Positions 1-12,231 of a stretch of DNA of 64,000 nucleotides are shown here, piece after piece. Origin of the DNA: Vespa crabro (taxonomy: Eukaryota; Arthropoda; Insecta; Hymenoptera; Vespidae). The position numbers and the translations under genes were made by a program. The first letter of the stretch is position 1, and the number at the start of each line of letters is the position of its first letter. The stretch spans positions 1,082,001 to 1,146,000 of the forward strand of contig NC_060976.1 in assembly GCF_910589235.1 (NCBI RefSeq), given 5' to 3'. Under the pieces are notes generated by a model, which did not search any database, was not told where the DNA came from, and was given only the letters and a program-made list of their open reading frames with translations.

Positions 1-19
1 GCACTTTCTATGATAAAAC

Positions 20-23
<4 letters not shown>

Positions 24-67
<44 letters not shown>
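24..67. repeat. (CT)n microsatellite
   Basis: Uninterrupted CT dinucleotides followed by a short degenerate tail. The open frame on the minus strand just beyond it is low-complexity sequence and is not supported as a gene. Confidence 0.95.
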
Positions 68-696
68 ATTCTTTCTTTTTTCTTTTTTTCGTTCGTATGT
101 ACATTTATTTATCTCCTTCTCCTGTATCTCGCTTCGAACATCAAAACGGATATTTATGCATTCGCGCGTGAAGCTGACCGTCACGTATCGCGATTGAAAA
201 TTAGCAAAGCGAATTATCGTAAGTGTGCGAGCCCGAACTGCCGACGAGAGGCACGTACTGCGTACGAATGGTTGAGCTTCAACCGTAGTTACCAATTTAC
301 AATGGTAAATCTTCACTCGTGCGTCCAACTGTTCAGAATCCTTCTCTACTATGACATTTAAGTTTGTAATAGTGTTTAGTGGTATTAGTAGTATTAGTAC
401 TTGTATAATAGTAATAGTAATAATAGTAATAATAGTAATAATAGAGATATATATGAATGACCAACGAGTGATTTTAAAAGGTTTAATTATATATAAATTT
501 TTAACAAAAATATTTTATTAATATTTAAAAAAACTCATTTATTCGTTTATTTATTTATTTTTATTATTTTTCTAACGTTTAACCGATGATCGTTCGATCG
601 ATTTAAAAATTTAACACTTTCATATCTCTTTTGTCTTTAATGTTTATTATTAATTAATTGATTAATGATAATGGTATTATGTAAAATAAATGGTCA
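68..696. other. AT-rich DNA without a recognised gene
   Basis: The first 250 bases are less AT-rich, with several CG dinucleotides. From about 360 to 445 there is an imperfect GTA/TAATAG-type short tandem repeat. The rest is AT-rich spacer. I see no coding or RNA signature. Confidence 0.6.
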
Positions 697-715
697 CTAT
701 ATATATATACATCTA

Positions 716-756
<41 letters not shown>
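697..756. repeat. (AT)n microsatellite
   Basis: Nearly pure AT dinucleotides with a few C and G interruptions in the first 25 bases. Confidence 0.95.
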
Positions 757-759
<3 letters not shown>

Positions 760-2297
760 TATTTTGATCAATATAAATAATTAAGCGTCAATTTTGCGTC
801 TAAAATTGTTATATTAACTTGTGTTACGTAGTAGTCGTTATTATTATATAAATACTGACAATTTATTTAAATTACAAAATCTCAAGTAAGGCGAACCGTA
901 TACAAAAAAATGAAATACATATTTTATGATGTATTTATGTAAAAGAACGTTATTAGCAAAATTAATTGAATTTAAATATATGAAACAATACTTGGCTAAA
1001 AGTTTCTGTCGGTGAATAAATGAAATTAAATAAAACGAATATCTATCCAGATTATTAGATGAATATGTATCTACGTTGTCAGATAAAAAAAAAAAAAAAA
1101 AAGAAAAAATATCACTTACACGTGCATATATTATCGAACGAACTAAATTCTACGCGCACATTGAAATATTAATAATTCAATAAAACCAATCCCGAGTGTC
1201 TGTCATCCATGTTCAAAAAAAGAAAAAAAAAAAAATAAGAAAAGACAAAAAAACAATAATAATAATTTTTCAAAAGTTTTGTTCGAACGAACCGAACGAT
1301 CTAACATTTTAAATAGCAAGACTGAAATATGCCCTTGTTAATTACACTTTTGAAATTCAACGATACTTTTTACGAGTATGGGCCAAACAGTTAGGCCGAA
1401 GAAATTGAGAACAATCTATATCAAAGGGTCGAAAGAATAAGGTAGGATAGAAGAGGAAACCACCGAAAAGGAGAGAGAGAAAGAGAGAGAGGGAGAGGGA
1501 GTTGCAAGAAAAGGGCTTTTACTACGTACACCCTTTTTAAGTATTTTACCGTAATAAACCTTCTCAAACTAGGTTGGCTATGTAGATACTACACAGAGAC
1601 TCGCAAATTAACCCTTACCAAAGCGTTACCAAATAATGCTGGGTTTTAGCAAGCAGTTAAATTACCCACATCCCCCTTTTCATTGTGTTGAACTAGACAA
1701 CGCGCACAACAACGCGAACGTTCGAAGAAGCAGCTCATTTTCTCTTGTGCTAAGCATCATTCCCACAATAGGTATCGTCATAATTATCATCTTAACTATT
1801 TATCAATCGATAAAAGATCATCGAGAATTCGTTCACCCAAAATTCACACTTTATACCGTTAATTATATCGAATAATGGAGACTCGATTGGGTCGGGGTTG
1901 CAAAAAAAAAAAAGGAAAAGAAAAGGAACAAAAAGAGATTTATACAATTTCTTTCTTTTTCTTCTACTTCTTCTTCTTTATTGTTTGTTTTTTTTTCTTG
2001 TTTATACTTCTGTTCTCGTCGAGATACAGTATCGAGAAAATAATTAGAATTATTTTCGTGAATCTCGTCCAATCAGGAGGACTAGGATTTTTTTTTTTTT
2101 TTCTTTTTATTCCATTTGTCTCTTTCGCACGTTCATATCATTTTACTTATATATATGTATGTTTGTATGTATGTATGTATATATGTATGTATGTATGTAT
2201 CTATATACGTATTAGATGCTAATTGCTCTCGTACAATTATAACACGTCGCAGAACTTTCTATAATATCATGCCTCTCGCTTGCTTACACTAGCAATC
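757..2297. other. Spacer with A-tracts and short CT/AG tracts
   Basis: Intergenic or intronic DNA with A-runs near 1086 and 1219, an AG-rich stretch at 1470-1500 and TATG/TGTA repeats near 2150-2210. The two opposed open frames over 1863-2222 read low-complexity T- or A-rich sequence and lack coding character. Confidence 0.55.
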
Positions 2298-2320
2298 TTT
2301 CTCTCTTTCTCTCTTTCCCA

Positions 2321-2370
<50 letters not shown>
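2298..2370. repeat. (CT)n microsatellite
   Basis: CT dinucleotides with CTTT interruptions in the 5' half and a pure core from about 2338. Confidence 0.95.
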
Positions 2371-2373
<3 letters not shown>

Positions 2374-2545
2374 CCCTTTTCTTTGTCTATATCTCTTGCT
2401 TGCTTATTCATTCAATCAGAACGTAATAATATAGGAATAGTTTTTGAAAATATTAAAATAGAATCACCTAATATAATATTTATCTCAATTCTTTTGTAGT
2501 AGCTACGATTGTTTTAAACGAAAAAGAAAAAAAAAAAAAAAAAAA

Positions 2546-2546
<1 letters not shown>

Positions 2547-2583
<37 letters not shown>
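2547..2583. repeat. (TAA)n microsatellite
   Basis: Twelve TAA trinucleotides directly after a run of more than 20 A residues. Such a junction is common downstream of an old poly-A tail, but no adjacent retroposon body is visible. Confidence 0.9.
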
Positions 2584-3288
2584 GAATCATACCAAGAATA
2601 GAAAAAGATCCTGGAATTATATCTAAAATATATAAATTCATTTTCGTAAAAGTTTCTTATTTTATTCGACGAACGAACCTAAAGGGTATCTAAACATTAA
2701 CGAAAGAGAGAGAAAGAGAGAGAGAGAGAGAAAAAGAGAGGGCAGATATCTCGAACTCGTGCTTTCACAAACGTAATTTTAGTATTGATTGAAACGCCGT
2801 TCAAAATCCATTTAACCTCTGGTAGAGACAACGTGACGTATCGAATATAGCTCTTCCATTAAATTTTCAACGCGTAACGCGTAACGTTAGTTGGACCGCA
2901 AGTATGTGTGTGATATTTGTGTGTACGTATATGGGTATGTGTATGTATGTGAGTATGTGTGTGTGGTGTATGTATATGTGTGTGTGAGTATTGCCCGTGG
3001 TTAAATGAATTTTCACGCTAACACGTTTCTCCGTGCTAACCGTCGTTGATTCCCCCCCCCCCTCTCTCTCTCTCTATGTATACATATATATACATACATA
3101 TATATATTATCCACCTTCTCCCGTCAATCTTTCCCTGTCCCTTCCTCGTTTTATACACCTACCATCGAACTAACACACACCCCTAATCTCGTATAGCCTA
3201 CTCACCTTTATACTCTACGAGACCCGTTATTTCGAACGAATACAATAAAATTAGCATACTTATAAATGTCTGAAGCTTTTTGGATGGT
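2584..3288. other. Spacer with TG-rich and poly-C/CT tracts
   Basis: Contains an AG tract at about 2705-2745, a TG/TATG-rich stretch at 2900-2990 and a C-run joined to CT repeats at about 3052-3075. The part around 2760-2900 is less AT-rich and includes two adjacent CGCGTAA-type words. No gene recognised. Confidence 0.5.
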
Positions 3289-3295
3289 CTCTTTT

Positions 3296-3348
<53 letters not shown>

Positions 3349-3381
3349 CTCTCTCTTTCTCTCTTTCACTCTCTCTTTCTT
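3289..3381. repeat. (CT)n microsatellite, long
   Basis: About 90 bp of CT dinucleotides with a pure core near 3300-3344 and degenerate CTTT flanks. Confidence 0.95.
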
Positions 3382-3551
3382 TCTTTTAAGAAATATATAA
3401 TTCAGTAGGCCCTGGGGTAATAACGTTTAGGGAATAGAACGATATAGAACAATATCTTAAAACGATTTTAAAAAGAACAAATCAAGTGTATCCAACCGTA
3501 AGAATTTGACCTCTTATCTATTCACATATTGTACATGCATACGAATATACT

Positions 3552-3553
<2 letters not shown>

Positions 3554-3596
<43 letters not shown>

Positions 3597-3611
3597 ATAT
3601 ATATATATATA
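3554..3611. repeat. (AT)n microsatellite
   Basis: Pure AT dinucleotides with one C interruption, followed by GTAC repeats at 3617-3629. Confidence 0.95.
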
Positions 3612-4225
3612 CTTACGTACGTACGTACATTATTTCTAACTTAATCTAACGTGAAAGATTGAAAATTGGAGATTGAAAATTGTTTTTTAAAATCCTTTTA
3701 TTTTCTACATTGAAATGTTACAATCAAAGAATCACTGTTCATAGTTGTAAATAAAATTGTATACACGTTATATATTATTCTATTCTCTTTATTTTTGTTT
3801 TTATTTTAGTATTGTCCTTCTTTTTGTTTTCCCTTCGTCTCGAAACATTTTTATTTGTTTTTTTTTCTCATTATTTATTAATTCATTTTCATTAAAAGCA
3901 TTCATACATATATACATGCATATATACATATATACATACATACATACATATATACATACGTAAGTACATACATCATTTTTAAATTAATCTAATTTGAAAA
4001 ATTGAAGAGATTTAAAAATCCCTATGCATCAAAAAATCACTTTTTATATTCGCAGATAAAATTTTAAACACCAATATACGATACTTTTTATGTTAATCTT
4101 TTTTTTTTCTATTTAAGAATTGTCTTTCTTTATATATTACTTTCGTTTCGAAACATTTCTTTTCCTTTTTCTTATTTTTTATTTTTCTTTAATTCATCGA
4201 TTAATTTTCATTAAAACCATCGAGC
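3612..4225 (+). repeat. Two-copy diverged tandem repeat of about 310-350 bp
   Basis: Copy one (about 3612-3905) and copy two (about 3958-4225) share an ordered series of words: a TACGTAC/TACATAC start, ATTxxTAACTTAATCTAA-type sequence, AGATTGAAAATT-like sequence, AATCACT, TTCGAAACATTT (CTCGAAACATTT in copy one), and an ending with TTTTCATTAAAA. The shared order shows local duplication followed by divergence. Confidence 0.7.
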
Positions 4226-4715
4226 CAATTCAATAACATTATCGACAACAGAGTGATAGAAAAAAAAAAGAGAAAAAAAGAAAAACCATTATAAATAAAT
4301 CAAACAACGTTTCGAATTAATTATCGATAAAACAATAAATAGCAATAAAACACATTCATATTTGCTATTATTTGTTTATTCGTTCGTTCGTAAAATTTTT
4401 CTCAAATATAATTCCACTACTTTAAATACAATTAATCTACTTTTTTGTTTCATGTTGCGTGAAACGTCGGTGAAAATTTCACGCGTCCCCTTTTCCTTTT
4501 CTCATATTCTTCCCGAGCAAAGGAAATCACCTCACTGGGATTAAGGGTGGGGGGAGGGTAGAAAGGACGGGAGGAAAGGTTTGGGGGGTAAGGGTGAGCT
4601 GGTGGAAGTGAAGGTGAAGATAAAAGTGGTGACGAAAAGAGACCAAGGAAAGGGAGAGGGTAGGAGGTAGTGTAAACGGGGTGGTGAAATTCTTCTCGCA
4701 AAAGAAAAAGCAAGG

Positions 4716-4717
<2 letters not shown>

Positions 4718-4772
<55 letters not shown>

Positions 4773-4776
4773 AAGA
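4718..4776. repeat. (AG)n microsatellite
   Basis: Purine-only AG repeat with GAAA interruptions at both ends. The long minus-strand open frame crossing it (4450-5142) is mostly its leucine/serine translation. Confidence 0.95.
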
Positions 4777-5061
4777 GATCTTCTCTCTTCGTTTTATCTT
4801 GGCTTCATAGACGAAGAAAGTAGACAGTAGACGACGCGTTCGGAGTTTCGTGAAAAGGGAGGCTGCTGTTCCTTCTTCGGTTTCTTCAAAGAGAACGAGA
4901 GAGTTCCACTGCAGTGAAACTGGAAAGATCGAGAACGCTCGTACTCGACGGAATAATATTCGCCTCCCTTGTTCAAACATCGAGAATGCATCGCTGCGAG
5001 GCGAATGAAGGAGAAAAATTACTGTGTACGGGAAAGGAAAAGGAAAATTGGACCTCGGAAA

Positions 5062-5065
5062 GAGT

Positions 5066-5107
<42 letters not shown>

Positions 5108-5120
5108 AAGAGAGAGAAAG
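5062..5120. repeat. (AG)n microsatellite
   Basis: AG dinucleotides from 5062, becoming GAAA-interrupted after 5100. Confidence 0.95.
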
Positions 5121-5245
5121 AAGAAACGAGGGAGCCATACATACGCTAAGAAAAATCTTGGAGAAGTGAAAATAGCTGGTAGAAATTCCAGGAAAAACGT
5201 TTTCGAGTCGTGCCTTTCGTGATTTCCGAGCTTACCAGCGAGAAC

Positions 5246-5343
5246 GAATGAAGAAAGTAGAAAAAGACAAAGAAGGGAAAGGAAAGGAGAGGAATGGAAA
5301 GGAAAGAAAGGAGAAAAAAAAGAGGAAGAAGAAGAAGAAGAAG

Positions 5344-5383
<40 letters not shown>
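5246..5383. repeat. Long purine tract ending in (AG)n
   Basis: Almost purine-only on the plus strand for about 135 bp, made of GGAAA and AAGAAG blocks and a pure AG repeat at about 5350-5383. It faces a long pyrimidine tract 190 bp downstream. Confidence 0.9.
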
Positions 5384-5386
<3 letters not shown>

Positions 5387-5565
5387 TCGTTCCCACGAGA
5401 AAATATCGTTAAGCCACCACTTGCGAGAACTCACGTAAGATTTCACGTAGAATTTTCTAACTCGTGAGTATCTTCTCTTTTGAAGATCCCGTTTGAGAAT
5501 CGTTAAGTACCAAAAGCTGAAATGTCCTTCGACGAGAAAAATGGGAGGAAGGACGAGAATTGGCT

Positions 5566-5747
5566 CGTGGTGGGTTTTTTTCTTTTTCTCCCCACGCGCG
5601 CTAGTAACGCGCTCGTAATTTTCTTTTCTCTCGTTTGTTTTTTCTTCTCTCTTTTCTTTTTCATTTTTTTTTCTTCTTCTCCTTTTTTTTCTTTCTTTCC
5701 TTTTTTTTTCTCTCTTTCCTTTTTTTTTTCTTTCTTTCTTTTTCATT
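5566..5747. repeat. Long pyrimidine tract (T-rich with CTTT blocks)
   Basis: Mostly pyrimidine on the plus strand over about 180 bp with one short mixed stretch (about 5595-5620). Open frames on both strands here are low-complexity translations. Confidence 0.85.
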
Positions 5748-5879
5748 ACGATAGACTCGACGGAAAAATGTTCCTTGAGCGATAATGCTTTTAGCGAACT
5801 ACATACGAACGATCAACGAGATCATTCATCGTGAAACGATGAAGACGATATTATTTGCTCTTATTACGTTAGATCTCGA

Positions 5880-6740
5880 TGAAGTATAGCTCTCAAATAA
5901 TAAATTTGTTAATGGATTATTTTATTTTTACACTAATCGCAATTTTTACACTAATCGTAATTTTTACACTTTCATTTTTCACGTAAAAAAAAAAAAAAAA
6001 AAAAAAGTAAAATTTCACGAACAGTGCCTTTTTATTTTTTTATTTTTTTGATTTATCATTTTTTCACATTAAAAGGAACATTTATACTTTATACTTTGAA
6101 GAAAATCGAATTTCCTTAGATTACCGAATACATTCTTTTTTTCTCTCTCTCTCTCTCTCTCTCATTCTTATAAAGTTCATCCTTATGAACATTTAACAAT
6201 GAAATATAATTCTCAAATAATAAAGTTGTTAATGGAATATTTTATTTTTACGCTAATTATAAGTGTTTCTTTTTTTGTTTTTTTTTCTTTTTTTTGTATA
6301 TATACAATGTCACTTAAAATTTTAAATTTCATGAAATAAATCGTGCCTTATCATTTTTTTTATAATTCTCGCATTAAAAGAACTCATTTAGACTTTCTAC
6401 GAAGTATCAAGTCCATTAAATCAACTGAGTTCATTTTTTTTTCTCTTCTGAAGTTCATAACTACGAACATTTCACGATGAAAAGTATAGATATCAAATAA
6501 TAAACAATTAATAAACTATTTTATTTTCACAATAATATTAAATATTATACATTGTCATTTATAATTTCATAAAATAAACAATATGTTTTCCAATTTTTAA
6601 TACTACTCTCGATCAAAATAACATTCAAACTTTTTACAAAGTATTAGAGAATTCATTCCTTCTTTTACATTATTTTTTTCTTTATATTTATTTATCTCAC
6701 GAAGTTTCACCTCATACTTATGAATCTCGTTTTAATACGA
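5880..6740 (+). repeat. Three-copy diverged tandem repeat of about 300 bp
   Basis: Three copies begin near 5882, 6203 and 6482 with a GAAxTATAxxxxTCAAATAATAAA start, then TTATTTT(T/C)AC. Each ends with a CATTAAAAG/CAAAATAAC-like word and ACTTTxTAC(G/A)AAGTAT. The first copy also has three tandem 19-bp TTTTTACACTAATCG-type words at about 5926-5972. A short CT microsatellite lies at 6142-6163. Confidence 0.7.
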
Positions 6741-7569
6741 GATAAGATCGTCTAAAAAATCGTCGACAGAGACTATAGATCGAGATTCTTCTTTTTTTTT
6801 TATTCTTATTGCGAATGAAAAAAAAAAAAAGAAGAAGAAAAAAAGTCAAATCAAAAAAGAAACAAAAAGAAAACCTTGAATTTTCTTCCCATCAATTATC
6901 ACTCATGATTCTCAATCTGATGTTTCCGAGGTATGCGAGGGACATAGAGTCTTCATAAAATCGTATTCATTTTGATGATAAATTTTCCCAACGCTTTTCC
7001 AAATACTTATTCACGTTCTCGTGTTTCACTCAAAGTAAACGAATAATAAACGAATGCCAAAATTCTATTCCCAAAAACCAATCGTGAAATTTCTGAAAGG
7101 CGATACATTCATATGACAATATTAATTTATTAATTAGTTTCAACGATGTTTAAAATAATACGATTACGTGCTCATGATTTAATTGAAATTTATTCCATGG
7201 ACAACACGTTGCATTTCTTTCTTTCGTTCTTTTCTCCCTCCTTCCCTTTTTTCTTTCTCTCTCTTTCTTTTCTTTTTTTTTTTTTTTTTTTTTAATTCAC
7301 ACCCGCATCTCCATCGGATGATAATATTATTTCCCATCAAACATTTATTTATAGATTCCATCTCACTCCTCCCCCACCATAAAGTATTTTAATAGCTCGG
7401 GGTATTAGAAAGATCAATAAAGTTGCATCATTGAAAACGTAATTCCCTTGGAATTACGTTTTAACGAGAACCATCGAGCGATGGTTTGAGAAAGGCTTGA
7501 AAAACGAATATTTTCACCGACGTCACGAGGTATAAAGTTAGATCGAAAAAGTTCTGCGTGGTGGAAGAG
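6741..7569. other. Spacer without a recognised gene
   Basis: Mixed AT-rich DNA with T-runs near 6790 and 7272 and A-runs near 6820. The short opposed frames around 7180-7390 read through a T-run. I see no splice, promoter or RNA pattern. Confidence 0.5.
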
Positions 7570-7574
7570 AGAAA

Positions 7575-7628
<54 letters not shown>

Positions 7629-7708
7629 GAAGTGGGGAGTAACGAAAGAGGGAGAAGATAGGAAGGGGAATAGTAGATAAAACATGTGAAAGAGAGAAAG
7701 ACAGAGAT

Positions 7709-7739
<31 letters not shown>

Positions 7740-8017
7740 CAGAGAGACAGAGAGAGAGAGAGAGAGAGAAAGAATTAAAGCCCTGACGAATTTTTGGACG
7801 AAATAAACGTTTGCTGCGGAGAATCCTATCTACTATTTGTTTTTTTGTTTTCCTTTCATTTTTGTTTCGTTTCGTTTTATTTTCTTCTTCTTTTTTACCC
7901 CCTTTTTTTTATTTTCACGTTTTCGTTCAATCCACTTTCCACGCCACACGGACTCTCGAGGTTTATACCTAATAGTTCGCGTCAAAAAGAAAGAGAGAGA
8001 TAGAGAGATAGAAAGAG

Positions 8018-8064
<47 letters not shown>
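7570..8064. repeat. Cluster of three (AG)n microsatellites
   Basis: Three AG arrays at about 7570-7626, 7683-7771 and 7988-8062. The last continues into GAAGAA repeats to 8131. A T-rich segment at 7825-7930 separates the second and third arrays. Confidence 0.95.
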
Positions 8065-8067
<3 letters not shown>

Positions 8068-8131
8068 ACGGAAGAAAAAAAGAAAAAGAGAAGAAAAAGA
8101 AAAAGAAGAGAAAGAAGAAGAAGAAGAGAAA

Positions 8132-8826
8132 TAAGATGCGAATAGGTCGCAGCGAAATAAATTCCGCTAAAAGTTGAAAACTGAATAAACTATGCCATCG
8201 ATTTTTCTTGCGTTCCTCTTCTATTACCTAACACACCACACTTCATCCCAATTCTCGCGTAACGATTAAGTCCCATAGCGTTCGAAAATCTCCGATATCG
8301 CATTCCCCGTGATGCACCTTCATTTTTATCCGAAAAATATCCGAAAATTTTATCGCATCTCGCATAACTGGCGGCAAGGAATTCAATTTTGCCCTTTGAC
8401 GTTTTCGTTAACCTTAATAATAATTTATTACGTGTTATCTTAATGCTCCAAAAAAAAAAAAGAACGGTAGAAGATAGAGAATTGAGAGGAGAGAGAGAGA
8501 GAAAGGGTGGGGAGAGAAAGGACTTGGATATCTACAGAGTATTACAAATTGAATACCACTCTTCTTGTGTGCGCGCGCGGGCAGGTTACCCGAACGTACC
8601 TACGATCGATCCAATTTTGATGTCATTTAAAAGTCGCTAGGCGAATCGGATATTGTCCTCCATCTCAAGATGAAATTTAAATTTTATCCCACGCCCCGCG
8701 CACATCAAGTTCAAACGTCGAGTTAAATCATTTCGGATTCGAACAATTTTTTACAAATCTAACTATGATATTGTTATCTTCGATCAAATATATGCGAAGT
8801 AATCGATATATTAAAAAAATATATAC

Positions 8827-8828
<2 letters not shown>
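8132..8828. other. Less AT-rich spacer
   Basis: A comparatively CG-containing stretch with an A-run and AG tract at 8450-8515 and a CG/TG-rich word near 8567-8580. No domain, splice pattern or RNA fold was recognised. It could be intronic or regulatory DNA of a gene outside the window. Confidence 0.4.
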
Positions 8829-8876
<48 letters not shown>

Positions 8877-8962
8877 TTAAATGCATTAACTAAAAGTGGA
8901 AATAATCATTTATAATATATAAATATTTATAACAAACAAAACATATATATATATATATATGT
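8829..8962. repeat. (TG)n and (TA)n microsatellites
   Basis: A pure TG repeat at about 8831-8874 and a TA repeat at 8943-8960 that leads into more TG repeats to about 8985. Confidence 0.95.
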
Positions 8963-9236
8963 GCGTGTGTGTGTGTGTTTGTGCATGTGCGTATGTATAA
9001 AAGTTCTTTATATATATATAAACTTTATTATATATAAAAATTCTAAAAATACTTCCTTCTTCTATTTTTTTTTCTAAAAAATGAAATAACGACATTAAGA
9101 CCAATGTTGATATCTCAAAAAAGTAACTATTTTCTACATGAATATTGTGAATTAACTAACTATACATGACTCGTTATATGTTTTAGTATGTCTATGGTTT
9201 ATTATGTTTTTTCAGTTATCAAGTCGATGGAGTTCA

Positions 9237-9275
9237 GATGTACAAGGTCTGTTCACAAACTATCCAGTCTAAGAG
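9237..9275 (+). repeat. Possible Tc1/mariner-type terminal repeat
   Basis: A TA followed by CAAGGTCTGTTCACAAACTA resembles the ends of insect mariner-like elements, which often begin with a CAAGG(T)xTGTTCAAAAA-type word. No matching inverted partner was found by eye and no transposase frame is visible nearby, so this is a weak call. Confidence 0.25.
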
Positions 9276-10436
9276 TATATCCTTGTACCTACATATAGCT
9301 CTGTTATTGTAGAAAACGAGTATGGCACCATTTAAGAGGAATCTTTGGAACCTCTTTGAGCGTCCTTGCCAATGGGGTCACGGACGTGTTGATCTTTAAG
9401 TAGTCGACAATGGTCCGCAGTTGAATAACTGTCGCAAATCGTCAATGTCGTATTTTTATAAAGAAAAGAAATAAAGGAAAGAGAAAGAAAAAAGAAAAGG
9501 AAAACAGAGCAAACAGGCTATAGCAGCTGTTTCGGTTCTACGAAAAACTCTAGTTCCAGCTGTGCCTAAAAAAAAAAAGAAAAAAAGTACTAACGGAGCT
9601 GAAAGAAAGTTGAAGCTTCGAAAAGTTGGGGTGGGGATGCTGGCAGGGTTAAGGCTACTACTTTTTTTGAAGGGAACACCATCATTATCGATCAACTTGC
9701 ACGACCCTTGTCGACTAAACTTGTCGATACGACCGTTTTCGCTTACCCAAGGACACTTACAAAAGGTTCACCCCTAAATTAATCTACGGATGCTCGTTTT
9801 CTACTCGTTTTCTTATAAAAGATTTAAGTAGATAGATAGATATAACAATTGATCGAATACTTTTCCTATTCAATAACTTAATAATAGATATATTTGAGCA
9901 GAGTTTATAGAAAAAAAAAAAAGAAAAAGAAATAGGAGATATTTCTGAAAGAGAAATTTGAAAAGATTTTAAAGATTTTGTCTAATCATTGTCACAGAAT
10001 TCTAAAATTGGATAAACGAGAAGTATTTTTGGAAAAATGGCTACCGATATCTGGCACCATACGTTCAGGTACCTGTCCTTATCGTTAATCAAAAAATTTC
10101 GATGTATATTTTACGTCCTTTGTACCTTTGTTATTTATCATATATCGTACACGTGGAAAGACTTTTGAAAAACTAGAGGAATATCCAGATTTTGTTTATT
10201 CTTAAACTTTGATCATTTTTATTTCTACAAATTCCAAAAATTTGATCAAAATCAACGAAAAGGAATTTTTTAATTTCGATTTTTCTGAATCATTGTACAC
10301 CGATAATTGGAGCATTGAATGATAAAATGGAAAAAAGTCAATTGTTTTTACTTGAACAGTTCAATGCGAAAATGATCTTCGTTCGTAGTAGTCTTAAATC
10401 TGTTTGACGAAAAAGAAAAGAACGATCGATTGAATA

Positions 10437-10458
10437 TTATTATTATATTATTATTATT

Positions 10459-10489
<31 letters not shown>

Positions 10490-10490
10490 G
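10437..10490. repeat. (ATT)n microsatellite of R1
   Basis: Imperfect ATT array about 170 bp upstream of the promoter-like module. Equivalent ATT-rich stretches precede the other copies, at about 20800-20850, 27050-27115, 45415-45505 and 48091-48250. Confidence 0.9.
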
Positions 10491-10603
10491 ATTAGATAAC
10501 GCCATCATCATAAACATCAATATCATTATTATATAATTACGAGAATACTGAATCCGTACAATCGTATAAACATACACTTAAAGAACATATATTACTCCTA
10601 CCC

Positions 10604-10735
10604 CGACTTGCTTGAAATTCCAAGTCCCACCATTTTAGTAAGAGCGACGCGACATATAATTGGTCAGAATCTTTCCCCTACCATTCCACTATTCATTTTC
10701 CCAAACATTAAAATTACAAAGAAGGAATCACATGA
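10604..10735 (+). promoter_or_regulatory. Promoter-like module P1 (CCAAT, degraded TATA)
   Basis: Contains a reversed CCAAT box (ATTGGTCAGAAT, ATTGG at 10659-10663), a C-rich CTTTCCCCTACC-type word, and a TTACAAAG at the TATA position about 55 bp further on. It is a diverged copy of the module at 27240. Confidence 0.4.
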
Positions 10736-10959
10736 AAGATATCAAAATTTACTTCTGATACTTACAAATAACATTTTAAGCATGACACTTAGACCTAGTA
10801 AAATAGAAACTCATTTCTCAAAAACACAAATTTTTCTATTTCTTTTCTATGAAAAATTTCCTTTCTCTTAGCGGAATAAAAGATGTAATACTCTTCAACA
10901 TCTACTATTCATATATTGTCAAAATTTATGAAAACATCATCCGTTAATTATTGACTTTG

Positions 10960-11175
10960 AAGTTCGTAAGCAGAATTCTTAACTGCTATCGGACATGTTC
11001 ACAAATGGCAAATAATGGAATGCCTCTTAGATACAGGATGTAATACAATATCCTTGGATAATATATTGATGAGAAATATCGTAAGGCCCATTGGTACATT
11101 GTAACATGGCGATTAGTGACGCCATTGAATGAACACTGACCCCCGGGTGTTACGCCATCTGTGAAAGTGGTGGGT
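10960..11175. repeat. H block, copy 1 (diverged)
   Basis: Starts with a CGTAAGCAG word and continues with CTGCTATCGGAC, TGGAATGCCTC, ATATCCTTGGATAA and ACATGGCGATTAGTG. The order matches the H blocks near 21310, 48900 and 56160. The hairpin present in the last two copies is eroded here. Confidence 0.6.
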
Positions 11176-12231
11176 GGACATCACCATAGCTACTTGGACT
11201 ACATTATGATAAGGATTATCATTAACGATTTCACTACAACGATACAAAAACAAAATCGTATAATTTTTCTAACGTCATCTAACATCAAATAAACAATATC
11301 AAATTGAAAATTTTATAACAAAGAAAAGATCGTCCTGATGTCGGTCCAATCTTTGCTAGAAGTGTTACAAGAAGACGATAAAGATAAGGAAATGACATAT
11401 ACGAAATTATAAAATATTTGGACAATGCAAATCCGTGCAGCATTTTAATTAAAGTTTGGAAATTATAATGATTTCACGTCGATTTATGAATATAATCGTG
11501 TAACCATATATTTTAGAAAAGTTGGTGAATATTTTTGTATAAAAATACGATATCTTAGACGTATAATTATAATATTTATATTTATATGTTTAGAATAAAG
11601 TTTGATATATTTTTTTTTTTTAATATAAATGTCCTCCATATTGGAAACACAATATTTTTGTAATTTTTAACTTTGGCTTTTTTTTAAAACTAGTAAAATG
11701 GAAATATTAAGATAAAGCAGAGTAAAAAGATTAGAATAGATATATACTTGTATATACACAATATCATCAACAGAGAAATGGCTATTTTTTTTTTTACTCT
11801 ATCTTTCTCGTCATTTTATGAGCTGAAGCATAAAACCTGGTTTGTATAGTAAAAAGTTTAGAACAAATGTGATGAATTCTTTAAAGTAAACATAAAATGA
11901 GTTCATGCATTCTTAATTTCTAAATTTTGCAGTAAAAAAAAATGTTCTCATATTCAATGCATGATTGTATTTGACAACTTGCAATATCTCTAATAAATCT
12001 ATTTCCATTTACAATAAGATCGTTTGAATAACAAAATCAAGTGGCGATATATCTAATATAAAATATATTCGTAATAATTGACATATTTTATTAAATCCTG
12101 TTATATTTCAAATTTCGAAATATTATTTCTTAAGAGATATACATGCAAAAATTGGAAAACGAAAGGGAAAAAAAAAATTAAAAAACTAAATCTTCGTTTT
12201 TTTACAGATATTAAATTTATATCGGGCGACT

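Noticed and set aside
1863..2222. Opposed open frames of 69 and 115 codons
   Set aside because: Both arise from T- or A-rich simple sequence and TATG repeats; no signal peptide or splice context supports them.
4450..5746. Long open frames of 230 and 257 codons on the minus strand
   Set aside because: They consist mainly of AG/CT microsatellite translations (Leu-Ser and Lys-Arg runs), have no domain and overlap frames on the other strand.
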